Part shown: piece after piece, positions 45,463 to 56,051 of the stretch
How positions within the stretch are numbered: the first letter of the stretch is position 1
Layout: each line of letters opens with the position of its first letter
Assembly (NCBI RefSeq): GCF_008000755.1
Contig: NZ_CP041690.1
Span: forward strand, 124,001 to 188,000
Reading direction: 5' to 3'
DNA: 64,000 nt
Source: Youhaiella tibetensis
Lineage (GTDB): Bacteria; Pseudomonadota; Alphaproteobacteria; Rhizobiales; Devosiaceae
Position numbers and translations under genes: made by a program
The notes under the pieces: model-generated
Told to the model about the DNA's origin: nothing
What the model saw: only the letters and a program-made list of their open reading frames with translations
Databases searched by the model: none

Positions 45463-46371
45463 ATGATGGCACGGCACAAGCATTCCCCTGTCGCGATACA
45501 ACTGGCTATGGGCAGCCTGGCGGTGGGTCTGGTGGTGCTGGCGCTCAAGGGCTACGCGGCCTGGGTGACGGGCTCGCTGGCGCTCTTCTCCGATGCCCTC
45601 GAAAGCATCGTCAATGTCGTGACCGCCATCGTGACGCTCGTGGCCGTGCGCCTGGCGGCGCGTCCGGCCGACGACACGCTGCCCTATGGCTACCACAAGG
45701 CCGAATATTTCTCGGCGGTGATCATCGGCGTCTTCATCACCGTTGCGGCCCTTCTCATCTTCCGGGAGGCCTATTACGGCTTCATCACCCCGCGCCCCTT
45801 CACCGCCGATCCGGTCGGGCTGGGCGTGAGCATCGTCGCTACCGTCATCAACGGCGCCTGGGCCTATATGCTCATCTCGCGCGGCCGTCGCGAACGCTCG
45901 CCGGCCCTGCAGGCCGATGGCAGGCACCTTTTCACCGACGTTCTTTCCACCGTCGGCGTCCTCGTCGGTGTCCTCCTCGCCATCGTCACCGGCTGGCACC
46001 AGCTCGATGCGGTGCTCGCTGCCCTGGTGGGCATTTCCATCCTCTGGTCAGGCTGGCAATTGCTGCGCGACAGCGTCATCGGCCTGATGGACGTGGCCGT
46101 CGATCCCAAGCAGTTGCTGCGCATCAAGGAAGTCATCTCGGCCAATGCCGAGGGCGCCATCGAGGCGCACGACATCCGCACCCGGCGGGCGGGGAGCGCC
46201 ACCTTCATCGAGTTTCACCTGGTGGTCCCCGGCTCGATGAGCGTGGAAGCGGCCCATGCCATCTGCGACCGCATCGAGGCCAAGTTGCGCGAGGAAGAGC
46301 GCGACGCCATGGTCACGATCCATGTCGAGCCCGAAGACAAGGCCAAGCATTCGGGCATCGTGGTGATCTAG
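45463..46371 (+). CDS. Cation diffusion facilitator transporter
   Basis: Proton-coupled efflux of divalent metals (Zn, Co, Mn, Fe or Ni). From ATG 45463 the product has 302 residues with six hydrophobic segments. GSLALFSDALESIVNVVTAI and HLFTDVLSTVGVLVGV are the metal-site helices, the latter with HxxxD. A cytoplasmic domain of about 80 residues follows and includes HDIRTRRAGSATFIEFHLVV. A ribosome-binding site is weak for this start. It is divergent from the cobH-L-E-M operon, so a cobalt link is possible but not shown. Confidence 0.9.
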   Translation: MMARHKHSPVAIQLAMGSLAVGLVVLALKGYAAWVTGSLALFSDALESIVNVVTAIVTLVAVRLAARPADDTLPYGYHKAEYFSAVIIGVFITVAALLIFREAYYGFITPRPFTADPVGLGVSIVATVINGAWAYMLISRGRRERSPALQADGRHLFTDVLSTVGVLVGVLLAIVTGWHQLDAVLAALVGISILWSGWQLLRDSVIGLMDVAVDPKQLLRIKEVISANAEGAIEAHDIRTRRAGSATFIEFHLVVPGSMSVEAAHAICDRIEAKLREEERDAMVTIHVEPEDKAKHSGIVVI

Positions 46372-46387
46372 GGCCCGACGGCCCGAA

Positions 46388-46415
46388 AAAAGGGCGCCGC
46401 GAACGGCGCCCTTTT
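46388..46415. terminator. Bidirectional terminator between the CDF gene and accD
   Basis: A perfect 10-bp stem (AAGGGCGCCG arm, 46390-46399 with 46404-46413) with a CGAA loop, flanked by an A-run and a TTTT. It separates convergent genes. Confidence 0.9.
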
Positions 46416-46431
46416 CATTTCCATCGTGCCG

Positions 46432-47402
46432 TTATTCGGCGTGCGCGGCCTCGGGCGGCGCCACCGTCAGGTCGTCGTCGCCTTCCGCCGCAATGGCGGC
46501 GTCGCGCATGGTGATGGTGGGAACCGGCGCGGCCACCGCAAGGTCGGCGGGAGCGGGCTGCCGCATGAACATGGCAGCCATCGAGCCGATAGTGGGGCGC
46601 AGGTTGTGGCGGTGCACGACGGCGTCAACCATGCCGTGTTCGTAAAGATACTCGGAGCGCTGGAAGCCCTTGGGGAGCTTTTCGCGAATGGTCTGCTCGA
46701 TGACGCGCGGACCGGCAAAGCAGATGAGCGCGCCCGGCTCTGCCAGGTGCACGTCGCCCAGCATGGCGTAGGAGGCCGTCACGCCGCCCGTCGTCGGGTT
46801 GGTGAAGACCACGAAGAACGGCAGCCCCGCTTCGCGCAGGCGCAGTACGGCGACCGTGGTGCGCGGCATCTGCATGAGCGAGAGGATACCCTCCTGCATG
46901 CGCGCCCCACCGGAGGCCGCAAAGAGGATGAACGGCGTCTTGCGCTGAGCGGCCGTTTCCAGGCCCGTGATGATCGCCTGCCCGGCAGCCATGCCGAGCG
47001 AGCCGCCCATGAAGTCGAAATCCTGGACGGCGACGGTCACGTCGAGCCCAAAAAGCTTGCCGGCGGCAACCAGCACGGCATCGTCCATGCCGGTCTTGTT
47101 GCGCGCTTCCTTGAGCTTGTCGGTATAACGCTTCTGGTCGCGGAATTTCAGCGGATCGAGCGGCACAGCCGGCAGCGCGATGCTTTCGTACTTGCCGTCA
47201 TCGAGGAAGGTCGTCAGCCGGTCCTTGGCCTTGATCTTCATGTGGTAGCCGGAATTGGGCACAACCCACTGGTTGGCCTCAAGGTCCCGGTAGAACACCA
47301 TCTCCCCCGATTCCGGGTCCTTGACCCAGAGGTTCTCCGGCGTTTCCCGCTTGTTCAGGAAAGAACGGATCTTCGGGGGACCATGTTACTGATCCAGTTC
47401 AT
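46432..47402 (-). CDS. accD: Acetyl-CoA carboxylase carboxyltransferase subunit beta, with apparent N-terminal frameshift
   Basis: Forms with AccA the carboxyltransferase of the first committed step of fatty acid synthesis. The continuous frame runs from about 47301 ([15 protein letters not shown]) with [19 protein letters not shown] and [18 protein letters not shown]. The expected start is ATG 47402, preceded by GAGGAA and encoding MNWISNMV. It is out of frame with the downstream codons for [17 protein letters not shown]. The break lies at a five-C run (47375-47379, G on the plus strand) and is equivalent to one missing base. Like other alphaproteobacterial AccD it lacks the zinc-ribbon cysteines. 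Confidence 0.88.
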
Positions 47403-47528
47403 GAGCAATTCCTCGCTGTGCTGCCGTGGCCGTCTGGCACATAGGCATCAATTGTGGCGAATATTATCAGCATGCGCCCCCGGGCGCAAAGCAGGGCCGG
47501 GTCTGTGGATTAATGGTGAACGCCGGCT

Positions 47529-48349
47529 TCAGGCCCGCGCCCGGCGCACGCCAGCCGCCAGCGCCGAGACGAGGTCGGTCACCGCCGGCACCGTCACCCG
47601 CGTGGCCTTGCCGCCTTCGAGGCTCTCGGCGATGGCATTGACCAGCACCGAGCCCACGACGATCCCATCGGCGTCCTTGCCGATCTTTTCGGCGTCTTCG
47701 GACGTCTTGATGCCGAAACCCACCGCCACAGGCAGGTCGGTATGGGCCTTGATGCGCTGCACCGCTTCCCCAACCGCCGCGCGGTTCTTGATCGCCGCGC
47801 CGGTGATGCCGGTCATCGAGACGTAGTAGACGAAGCCCGACGTGTTCCTGAGCACGGTCGGCAGGCGTTGGTCATCGGTGGTTGGGGTGGTGAGGCGAAT
47901 GAAGTTGAGCCCGGCTTCGAGCGCGGGGATGCACAATTCCTCGTCTTCCTCGGCCGGCAGGTCCACCACGATGAGCCCATCGACGCCGACCTTGACCGCA
48001 TCGGCGAGGAAACGCTCCACGCCATAGATGAAGATCGGGTTGTAGTAGCCCATCAGGATGATCGGCGTGTCCTGGTCATCCTTGCGGAAGGTCTCGACCA
48101 TTTCGAGCGTCCTGGCGAGCGTCTGCCCGGCCGCCAGCGCCCGCTGGCCGGCGAGCTGGATGGCAACGCCGTCCGCCATCGGGTCCGAGAACGGCATGCC
48201 CAGTTCGATCACGTCCGCGCCGGCCGCCGGCAGCGACTTGAGCACTTCGAGCGCGGTGGCCGGATCGGGGTCGCCCGCCATGACGAAGGTCACGAGCGCG
48301 GGACGGTTCTGCGCCTTGAGCGCGGCGAAGCGCGTGTCGATGCGCGTGG

Positions 48350-48353
<4 letters not shown>
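47529..48353 (-). CDS. trpA: Tryptophan synthase alpha subunit
   Basis: Cleaves indole-3-glycerol phosphate to indole and glyceraldehyde 3-phosphate. The product has 274 residues from ATG 48353, overlapping the trpB stop by 4 bp. Signatures are [38 protein letters not shown] with the catalytic Glu, [15 protein letters not shown] and [14 protein letters not shown]. Confidence 0.98.
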
Positions 48354-49573
<1,220 letters not shown>

Positions 49574-49592
49574 GATAATAGTTCCTTTATGT

Positions 49593-50246
49593 TCAGGCGG
49601 CTGCTGCCATGCGGGCGTTGCGGATAAAGGCGGCGATCAGCCGCTCATCCTTCTCGCCCGGCGCCGTTTCCACCCCGGAAGACACGTCGATGCCGAAAGG
49701 CTTCACCCTCTGGATGGCCTCGGCCACGGTATCAGGGGTCAGCCCACCGGAAAGCATGAATGCGATTGCCGGGTCAAGCGCCTTGAGCAGCGACCAGTCG
49801 AACGGAACGCCCAGTCCGCCGGGCCGGTCGGCACCCTTGGGCGGCTTGGCGTCGAGCAGGATGCGGTCGGCGACATCGAGGAACGCCGGCACCTGCGCCA
49901 GGTCCGCCGCGCTGCCCACCGGCAGCGCCTTCATCACCGGGATGCCGGCTTCGGCGCGGATGGCCTCGACGCGGTGCGGCGTTTCCGGTCCATGCAGTTG
50001 CAGCCAGTCCGGCCCGAGCGCGGCGATCTCGGCAACCACCGAATTGTCCGGGTTGACCAGCAGCACGCAGGTTTCGACCCGCCCGCGGGCCTGCGAGATC
50101 AGGTCCCCGATGGCTTCCACCCCGACATGGCGCGGGGACCGGGGGAAATGCGCGAAGCCGACCATGTCGGCGCCGGCATCGATCGCAGCCTCAAGAATGG
50201 CGGGAGTCTTGATGCCACAGATTTTGATGATGGGTTGAGTGCTCAT
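49593..50246 (-). CDS. trpF: Phosphoribosylanthranilate isomerase
   Basis: Converts N-(5-phosphoribosyl)anthranilate to CdRP in tryptophan synthesis. The product has 217 residues from ATG 50246. Signatures are [20 protein letters not shown] with the catalytic Cys, [24 protein letters not shown] and [14 protein letters not shown]. It is first of trpF-B-A, 23 bp after the LapA-domain gene. Confidence 0.97.
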   Translation of the reverse strand: MSTQPIIKICGIKTPAILEAAIDAGADMVGFAHFPRSPRHVGVEAIGDLISQARGRVETCVLLVNPDNSVVAEIAALGPDWLQLHGPETPHRVEAIRAEAGIPVMKALPVGSAADLAQVPAFLDVADRILLDAKPPKGADRPGGLGVPFDWSLLKALDPAIAFMLSGGLTPDTVAEAIQRVKPFGIDVSSGVETAPGEKDERLIAAFIRNARMAAAA

Positions 50247-50269
50247 CGCGATGGATTGGTGCTGGGGTG

Positions 50270-50635
50270 CTAGGGCTTGTCGAGGATATCGTCGACTTCT
50301 GAAAGAGCATTGCGGACGGGAAGCTGGCCGGTGGACCTGCGCAGGGCCTCGAGTTCGCGCGTCAGCGTCTCGGCTTCCTTGCGCCAGTGGCGCTTTTCCT
50401 GCCGGACCTTGCCCTGCGCGAACCAGGTGGCGATGCCCCCCGCGATGACGCCGAGCAGGAGCACAATGTAGATGACCAGGAAAAGCGGCACGCCATAGCC
50501 CGGCTGCGTGAGCGAGCCGGAGGGCATGAACGGGTTGAAGTTGACGATCACGAGCTGCCGGTTCGCCAGCGCGAACAGGATCAACAGCACGCAGAGCGGC
50601 ACGAGGACGACCCAACCCACGATGCGTTTAACCAT
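50270..50635 (-). CDS. LapA domain (DUF1049) membrane protein
   Basis: A protein of 121 residues from ATG 50635, with two transmembrane segments (about 5-25 and 50-72) and a charged cytoplasmic C-terminus (KVRQEKRHWRKEAETLTREL) typical of LapA. In E. coli, LapA works with LapB near lipopolysaccharide assembly. Here it sits between ihfB and trpF, a common alphaproteobacterial arrangement. The start is chosen because the upstream codons (TTG 50665) have no better ribosome-binding site. Confidence 0.88.
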   Translation of the reverse strand: MVKRIVGWVVLVPLCVLLILFALANRQLVIVNFNPFMPSGSLTQPGYGVPLFLVIYIVLLLGVIAGGIATWFAQGKVRQEKRHWRKEAETLTRELEALRRSTGQLPVRNALSEVDDILDKP

Positions 50636-50668
50636 TAACCGTCGTCCCGACGCGAATCCTTCCAACCG

Positions 50669-50950
50669 CTATTCGCGGTTCAGGCGCTCGCGGATCTCCT
50701 TGCCGGCCTTGAACTGAGGCACGTATTTCTCGCCGACATCGACCTGTTCGCCGGTCCGTGGGTTGCGGCCGACGCGCGCCGGCCGGTTCTTGACCGAGAA
50801 GGCGCCAAAGCCACGCAGCTCGACCCGGTCGCCGCGCGCCATGGCGTCGCCGACCTCATCGAGTATCGCGTTGACGATGTTTTCGATGTCCCGCTGAAAC
50901 AGGTGCGGGTTTTCTTCCGCAAGCTTTTGTACGAGTTCGGATTTGATCAT
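50669..50950 (-). CDS. ihfB: Integration host factor beta subunit
   Basis: DNA-bending nucleoid protein that pairs with IhfA. The product has 93 residues from ATG 50950. It shows [17 protein letters not shown] at the start and the DNA-binding arm [20 protein letters not shown] with the conserved Arg-Asn-Pro intercalating region. It lies between sppA and the LapA gene in the usual order. Confidence 0.96.
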   Translation of the reverse strand: MIKSELVQKLAEENPHLFQRDIENIVNAILDEVGDAMARGDRVELRGFGAFSVKNRPARVGRNPRTGEQVDVGEKYVPQFKAGKEIRERLNRE

Positions 50951-50987
50951 CGCCGTCCCCGGTTGCGTTGCCGCTGGTCCGCCTGCC

Positions 50988-51950
50988 TCAAGATGTTGGT
51001 CCAACCTGCCAAAGCGAAACCAGCCCGTCAAGCACGATAGGCCCGGTAGGGTTTAAGCCCAAAGCAGTACGCGCCTGTGATCCAAGGAATTTTCCGACCC
51101 ATCCCAAGCCCTGGTCGGGCAGCGGATAGCGAGTGGAAACCGGCAGCTTCGCCGCCAGTCCCTTCTCGCTTTCGAGCCAGGCGATGGCCTCCGCTTCCCC
51201 GCCGATGGCATCGATCAGCCTGGCGTCCACGCCCTGCCGGCCTGTGACGATACGTCCATCGGCAAGGGCCAGGGTCTCCGGCCGGGTGAGCCCGCGCCGC
51301 TCCGAAACGATGTCCACGAACCAGTCGAAGCTGTCACCGACCAGCGATTCCAGGCTCGCCCGCACTTCCGGCTTGATGGGGCCGGTAAAGTCCGGCTCGG
51401 CCTTGAGGGGGCCCGTGGCGACCTTTTCCATGTTGACCCCGATGGTATCGAGCAGCTTGCCGGCATCCACGTTCTGGTAGAGCACCCCGATCGATCCGAC
51501 GATCGAGAGACGCCGGGCAAAGATGCGGTCGGTGGCGATGGCGGTCATGTAGGCGGCCGAGGCCCCCAGTTCCTTGATGACGGCGACGACCGGCTTTTTC
51601 GCCCGCAGCGCCGTCAGGCCCTCGTAGAGCTCCTCGCCGCCGGCGGTGGTTCCGCCGGGCGAATTGATGGCGATGATCACCGCCTTGACGTGTTCGTCAT
51701 CGGCGAGATCGGCCAGCACCTTGAGGCGCGCCGGGTCCGTCGCGATGGTGCCGTCGATATTGATGCGGGCCACGTAGTCCGTGAAGGTGGCGCGATCCAT
51801 GGCGAACCGGCCGACCAGTGCCAGCACCACCACGGCCAGCGCGAGGAACGCCGCCAGGCGCCAGCGCGAGCGCGACCGGCGCAGGATGGCGTTGGCGACG
51901 AGGGCGTCAGGCGTATCGCGCCGCGGCTCGGGATTGGTCGTTTCGGTCAT
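50988..51950 (-). CDS. sppA: Signal peptide peptidase SppA
   Basis: Membrane-anchored S49 serine protease that degrades leftover signal peptides. The 320 residues have an N-terminal transmembrane segment (about 32-50). The catalytic Ser lies in [17 protein letters not shown] and the likely Lys further on in the [19 protein letters not shown] region. [18 protein letters not shown] and [13 protein letters not shown] are also characteristic. It is a short, single-domain form. Confidence 0.94.
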   Translation of the reverse strand: MTETTNPEPRRDTPDALVANAILRRSRSRWRLAAFLALAVVVLALVGRFAMDRATFTDYVARINIDGTIATDPARLKVLADLADDEHVKAVIIAINSPGGTTAGGEELYEGLTALRAKKPVVAVIKELGASAAYMTAIATDRIFARRLSIVGSIGVLYQNVDAGKLLDTIGVNMEKVATGPLKAEPDFTGPIKPEVRASLESLVGDSFDWFVDIVSERRGLTRPETLALADGRIVTGRQGVDARLIDAIGGEAEAIAWLESEKGLAAKLPVSTRYPLPDQGLGWVGKFLGSQARTALGLNPTGPIVLDGLVSLWQVGPTS

Positions 51951-52020
51951 GGCAAGCCACTCGGAGATCGAGACTATCCGGGGACTTACGCGGCGCTTGG
52001 GGCAAATGCAAGGCCGCTCG

Positions 52021-52527
52021 TCAGGGCAGGGGGCGGACCATGAAACAGGCCGCCTCCTCGTAACTGGCGAGCTTGCCCGCCAGTTCGGGCGCCTCGACCC
52101 GGGCGAAGCCCTGCCTTTGCCAGAAGCCGATCGAGCCGTTGACGGCCACCAGGCTCATCGTCGGGAAGGCTTCGCTGCGCGCCCAGTCGGCCAGCCGCTG
52201 CACCACCGCGCCCGCCGCACCCGTGCCGCGCGCCCTCTCGAGCAGCGCCAGGTCATGGATGTAGTAGGTATCGGCATCCTCGGGAAGCGCGGTGAGAAGC
52301 GAGTTGAGCGCGGGAAGCTGGCGCGCCCGCCAGGGATGGCTGAGCACGTACCCGGCCGGCTTGTCGTCCACCTCGAGCAGCAGCGTGCCCTTCGGATAGA
52401 GCGCCCGACGCTCGGCAAAGATTTCGGGCGCTTCGAAAAAGCCGGGATGCACCAGCCCCGCCATTCTCTCCACGGCCGGCAGGTCGGCCAGGGTCATGGG
52501 GCGCCACAGGGCTACGGGACGGATCAT
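52021..52527 (-). CDS. GNAT family N-acetyltransferase
   Basis: A protein of 168 residues. The acetyl-CoA region is YIHDLALLERARGTGAAGA followed by VVQRLADWARSEAFPTMSL, then VNGSIGFWQRQGFARVEA. The ribosome-binding site GAGGTGAG precedes ATG 52527. The rpsA terminator lies between it and rpsA, so it is probably expressed separately. Substrate unknown. Confidence 0.87.
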   Translation of the reverse strand: MIRPVALWRPMTLADLPAVERMAGLVHPGFFEAPEIFAERRALYPKGTLLLEVDDKPAGYVLSHPWRARQLPALNSLLTALPEDADTYYIHDLALLERARGTGAAGAVVQRLADWARSEAFPTMSLVAVNGSIGFWQRQGFARVEAPELAGKLASYEEAACFMVRPLP

Positions 52528-52542
52528 TGCTCACCTCGAAAC

Positions 52543-52573
52543 AAAAAGGTCCGCGCTGTTGCCAGCGCGGACC
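52543..52573 (-). terminator. rpsA terminator
   Basis: A perfect 11-bp stem (GGTCCGCGCTG, 52548-52558 with 52563-52573) with a 4-nt loop. On the minus strand it is followed by TTTTTGTTT. It lies 25 bp after the rpsA stop. Confidence 0.93.
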
Positions 52574-52597
52574 CTGATCGGTCAAGCCGACGAAGAC

Positions 52598-54295
52598 TTA
52601 GTTGTCTTCGTTCTTGCTCTTGAGCGCGGCGCCCAGGATGTCGCCGAGCGAAGCGCCCGAATCCGAGGAACCGTACTGCGCCACGGCTTCCTTCTCCTCG
52701 GCGATTTCCAGCGCCTTGATGGAGAGGGAGATGCGGTGGGTCTTGCGATCGTACTGGGTGACGCGCGCGTCGACCTTCTCGCCCTTGGAGAAACGCTCCG
52801 GACGCTGGTCGTTGCGGTCGCGGCTCAGGTCCGCACGGCGGATGAAGGCGGTCAGTTCGCTGTCGGCGATCTTGACCTCGATGCCGCCGTCGTTGACGTC
52901 GACAACGGTACCGGTAACCACGGCACCCTTCTTGAGGGTATCGCCGGCTTCTTCATACGGATCGTTGCCGACCTGCTTGATGCCGAGCGAGATACGCTCC
53001 TTCTCCACATCGACGTCGAGAACCTTGGCCTTGACCATGTCGCCACGGTTGTAGTCCTCGAGAGCCTGCTCGCCCGGACGCTGCCAGTCGAGGTCGGAGA
53101 GGTGCACCATGCCGTCCACATCGCCGTCCAGGCCAATGAACAGGCCGAATTCGGTCTTGTTCTTGACTTCGCCTTCGATGGTGGAGCCGACCGGGAACTT
53201 CTCGGCGAAGGCTTCCCACGGGTTCTGCAGGGTTTGCTTGAGACCGAGCGAGATGCGGCGCTTCTCCGGATCCACTTCCAGGACCATGACTTCGACTTCC
53301 TGGGAGGTCGAGACGATCTTGCCCGGATGGACGTTCTTCTTGGTCCAGCTCATTTCCGAGACGTGGATCAGGCCTTCGATGCCCGGCTCGAGCTCGACGA
53401 ACGCACCGTAGTCGGTGATGTTGGTCACGCGGCCGGTGAAGCGTGCGCCCAGCGGATACTTGGCGGCAATGCCTTCCCACGGATCGGCCTGGAGCTGCTT
53501 CATGCCCAGCGAGATGCGGTGGCTCTCGTGGTTGATGCGCACGATCTGGACCTTGATGGTCTCGCCGATCGAGAGCACTTCGCTCGGATGGTTGACGCGA
53601 CGCCACGCGATGTCGGTGACGTGCAGCAGGCCGTCGATGCCGCCCAGGTCAACGAACGCACCGTAATCGGTGATGTTCTTGACCACGCCGTCCACGATCT
53701 GGCCTTCTTCGAGCTGCTGGACGATTTCCGAACGCTGCTCGGCGCGGCTTTCCTCGAGGATGGCGCGACGCGACACGACGATATTGCCGCGACGCTTGTC
53801 CATCTTCAGGATCTGGAACGGCTGCGGCACGTTCATGAGCGGGCCGATGTCGCGGATCGGACGGATGTCCACCTGCGAACGCGGCAGGAAGGCGATGGCG
53901 CCTTCGAGGTCGACCGTGAAGCCGCCCTTGACCTGGTTGAAGATGACGCCTTCAACGCGCTCGTTCTTGTTGTGCAGCTCTTCGAGGCGCACCCAGCTCT
54001 CTTCGCGGCGAGCCTTCTCGCGCGACAGAACGGCTTCGCCAACGGCGTTTTCCACGCGGTCGACATAGACTTCGACGTCCGAGCCAACCTTGATGGTGCC
54101 ATCACGGCCAGCCTGGCCGAATTCCTTGAGTGCGATGCGGCCTTCAGTCTTCAGGCCCACATCGATGATGGCCAGGTCGTTCTCGATGGCGATGACCTTG
54201 CCTTTGACAACGGTGCCTTCCAGCGGCTCGTTGTCCACGAAGCTATCCATGAGGAGGGCTTCGAAATCTTCCTTAGTCACAGTTTGCTGTGCCAA
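52598..54295 (-). CDS. rpsA: 30S ribosomal protein S1
   Basis: Binds mRNA on the small ribosomal subunit. The product has 565 residues from TTG 54295 (MAQQTVTKEDFEAL), with GGAG 6 nt upstream. A GTG six codons earlier has no such site. Six S1 RNA-binding domains are visible, for example in VKGKVIAIENDLAIIDVGL, GVVKNITDYGAFVDLGGIDG and GRVTNITDYGAFVELEPGIE. It lies downstream of cmk, the usual order. Confidence 0.97.
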   Translation of the reverse strand: MAQQTVTKEDFEALLMDSFVDNEPLEGTVVKGKVIAIENDLAIIDVGLKTEGRIALKEFGQAGRDGTIKVGSDVEVYVDRVENAVGEAVLSREKARREESWVRLEELHNKNERVEGVIFNQVKGGFTVDLEGAIAFLPRSQVDIRPIRDIGPLMNVPQPFQILKMDKRRGNIVVSRRAILEESRAEQRSEIVQQLEEGQIVDGVVKNITDYGAFVDLGGIDGLLHVTDIAWRRVNHPSEVLSIGETIKVQIVRINHESHRISLGMKQLQADPWEGIAAKYPLGARFTGRVTNITDYGAFVELEPGIEGLIHVSEMSWTKKNVHPGKIVSTSQEVEVMVLEVDPEKRRISLGLKQTLQNPWEAFAEKFPVGSTIEGEVKNKTEFGLFIGLDGDVDGMVHLSDLDWQRPGEQALEDYNRGDMVKAKVLDVDVEKERISLGIKQVGNDPYEEAGDTLKKGAVVTGTVVDVNDGGIEVKIADSELTAFIRRADLSRDRNDQRPERFSKGEKVDARVTQYDRKTHRISLSIKALEIAEEKEAVAQYGSSDSGASLGDILGAALKSKNEDN

Positions 54296-54475
54296 ATCGG
54301 TCTCCAGATGCACCGGTTGTTCGAAGGTTTCTGAGGATCACGCGTCCGGACGCGGCAAATGCCGACAGACCCGGTGCAGGGGCGCATGATCCCGATTCTG
54401 ATAGAACGAAGAATTCGCCAGCCGCTTCGGTTTTGTGACCGTCACGGGGTCCAGTGCCGCAAGGATGGATTTGGG

Positions 54476-55114
54476 CTAGTGCCCTGCCTTGCGCGCAATG
54501 ACCGCATCGACGATCGCGACGGCTGCGCGGAGTGCGGCCTCTATATCCAGTTGCGTCGTATCTAGCAAGTGTGCGTCCGCAGCCGGATAGAATCCGCCAT
54601 TGGGATTGGCGCGGTCCCGCGCGTCCCGCTCTTCTATCTGGGTATAGAGGGTCTCGAAATCAACAGCCTGCCCGCGCGCCGCGAACTGGCGGGCTCTCCG
54701 CTCGGCGCGCGCATGCGCATCGGCGATGATGAACAGCTTCACGTCGGCCTCCGGGCAGATCACCGTGCCGATGTCGCGCCCGTCCAGCACCGCCCCGCCA
54801 TGGCGCAGGGCGAAATTGCGCTGATACTGGAAGAGCGCCTTGCGCACCTCCCCGATCACCGCGACCTTGCTGGCGAGGTTGCCGATCTTCTGGGCCACGA
54901 GGAATTCGGGGTCGAGATCGTCCGGATGCAGGTCCCGGGCCGCTTCGATGGCCCTGGCCTCGAAATCGGCCTGCCCCTCATGGGCCTCCACCGCCCGTCC
55001 GACGGCGCGATAAAGCAGGCCGGTGTCCAGGTGCGGCAGCCGGTAATAGCCGGCCAGTCCGCCGGCCAGAGTACCCTTGCCCGATGCTGCCGGCCCATCC
55101 ACCGCGATGATCAT
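54476..55114 (-). CDS. cmk: Cytidylate kinase
   Basis: Phosphorylates CMP and dCMP. The 212 residues show IIAVDGPAASGKGTLAGGL (P-loop), LPHLDTGLLYRAVGRAVE, LDGRDIGTVICPEADVKLFI and a lid region with RAERRARQFAARG. It lies 180 bp upstream of rpsA on the same strand. Confidence 0.97.
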   Translation of the reverse strand: MIIAVDGPAASGKGTLAGGLAGYYRLPHLDTGLLYRAVGRAVEAHEGQADFEARAIEAARDLHPDDLDPEFLVAQKIGNLASKVAVIGEVRKALFQYQRNFALRHGGAVLDGRDIGTVICPEADVKLFIIADAHARAERRARQFAARGQAVDFETLYTQIEERDARDRANPNGGFYPAADAHLLDTTQLDIEAALRAAVAIVDAVIARKAGH

Positions 55115-55321
55115 CTTGCTGCCATCCGAACACGTTACCCGAAGCGGTCGGGTGAGCCCTTAGCATGGCGGTTCCGGCACGGCCAAGTCGCGCCGGCCGG
55201 CGAAGGCATGAAATGCCGCTGCCCGGGGGAGCATTTTGGGTTTGACAGGCCAAAAGTTTCCCCCTAACCGGACGAACGAAGGCGGGGAAAGCCCCGTGCA
55301 CCCATCGTGAGGAAAGCAAGA

Positions 55322-55723
55322 TTGGCTAGTTCCGACCGCGGCACCAAACGAACCGATCCCGAAACGGGCAAGAAGTTCTACGATCTGAACAAGGATCCCA
55401 TCGTCTCGCCCTATACCGGCAAGAGCTATCCGCGCAGCTATTTCGAGCAGGTTCTGCCCGGCAAGCCCGCCCCGGCTCGCGCCCGCGCCGAGGATGACGA
55501 GGACGAGGAGAACGAAGAGGAAGAACTCGAGGACGCCAGCGCGCCCGAGATCGTCTCGCTCGAAGACGCCGACGAGGAAGCTGAAGGCGACGAGGATATT
55601 CCCGATGTCGAGGACGTCGAGGTCGAGGAAGACCTGGGCGACGACGAGGAAGACGTGTTCCTCGAAGAGGACGAAGACGAGGACGACATCGATTTCGACG
55701 TCGGCAACGAGGACGAACGCTAA
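55322..55723 (+). CDS. TIGR02300 family protein with acidic tail
   Basis: Small alphaproteobacterial protein of unknown function. From TTG 55322, with AGGAAAG upstream, the product has 133 residues starting MASSDRGTKRTDPETG. The N-terminal 40 residues carry the conserved KFYDLNKDPIVSPYTGKSYP. The cysteine seen in many relatives after TKR is Asp here. Residues 58-133 are almost entirely Asp and Glu with scattered hydrophobics, giving a very acidic disordered tail. Confidence 0.88.
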   Translation: MASSDRGTKRTDPETGKKFYDLNKDPIVSPYTGKSYPRSYFEQVLPGKPAPARARAEDDEDEENEEEELEDASAPEIVSLEDADEEAEGDEDIPDVEDVEVEEDLGDDEEDVFLEEDEDEDDIDFDVGNEDER

Positions 55724-55853
55724 CGAAATCAAGCACTTCCGATAGTTTTGCAAAAAGGTCAAAATAGGCCTTGCGTATCGGAAAGAGCTTGAATAGGTTG
55801 CGCCTCGCTTCGGGAGGGTTCACCGCTTCCGAGGCGAAATCCCAAGGGAACAA

Positions 55854-55929
<76 letters not shown>

Positions 55930-55940
55930 TCCCTCCCAAG

Positions 55941-55970
55941 AAAAGCCGCCGCAAGGCGGCTTTTTCTTTT
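55941..55970 (+). terminator. Terminator after tRNA-Ala
   Basis: A stem AAAAGCCGCC (55941-55950) with GGCGGCTTTT (55955-55964) closes a GCAA loop and is followed by a T-rich tract. Confidence 0.92.
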
Positions 55971-56051
55971 CCCGCATCCGGCTGGAGGGCACCCGGCCGG
56001 CAGCAAGGGGATCGGCTTCCTGCCGACAGTGAAACCATCTAGATTGCACCC

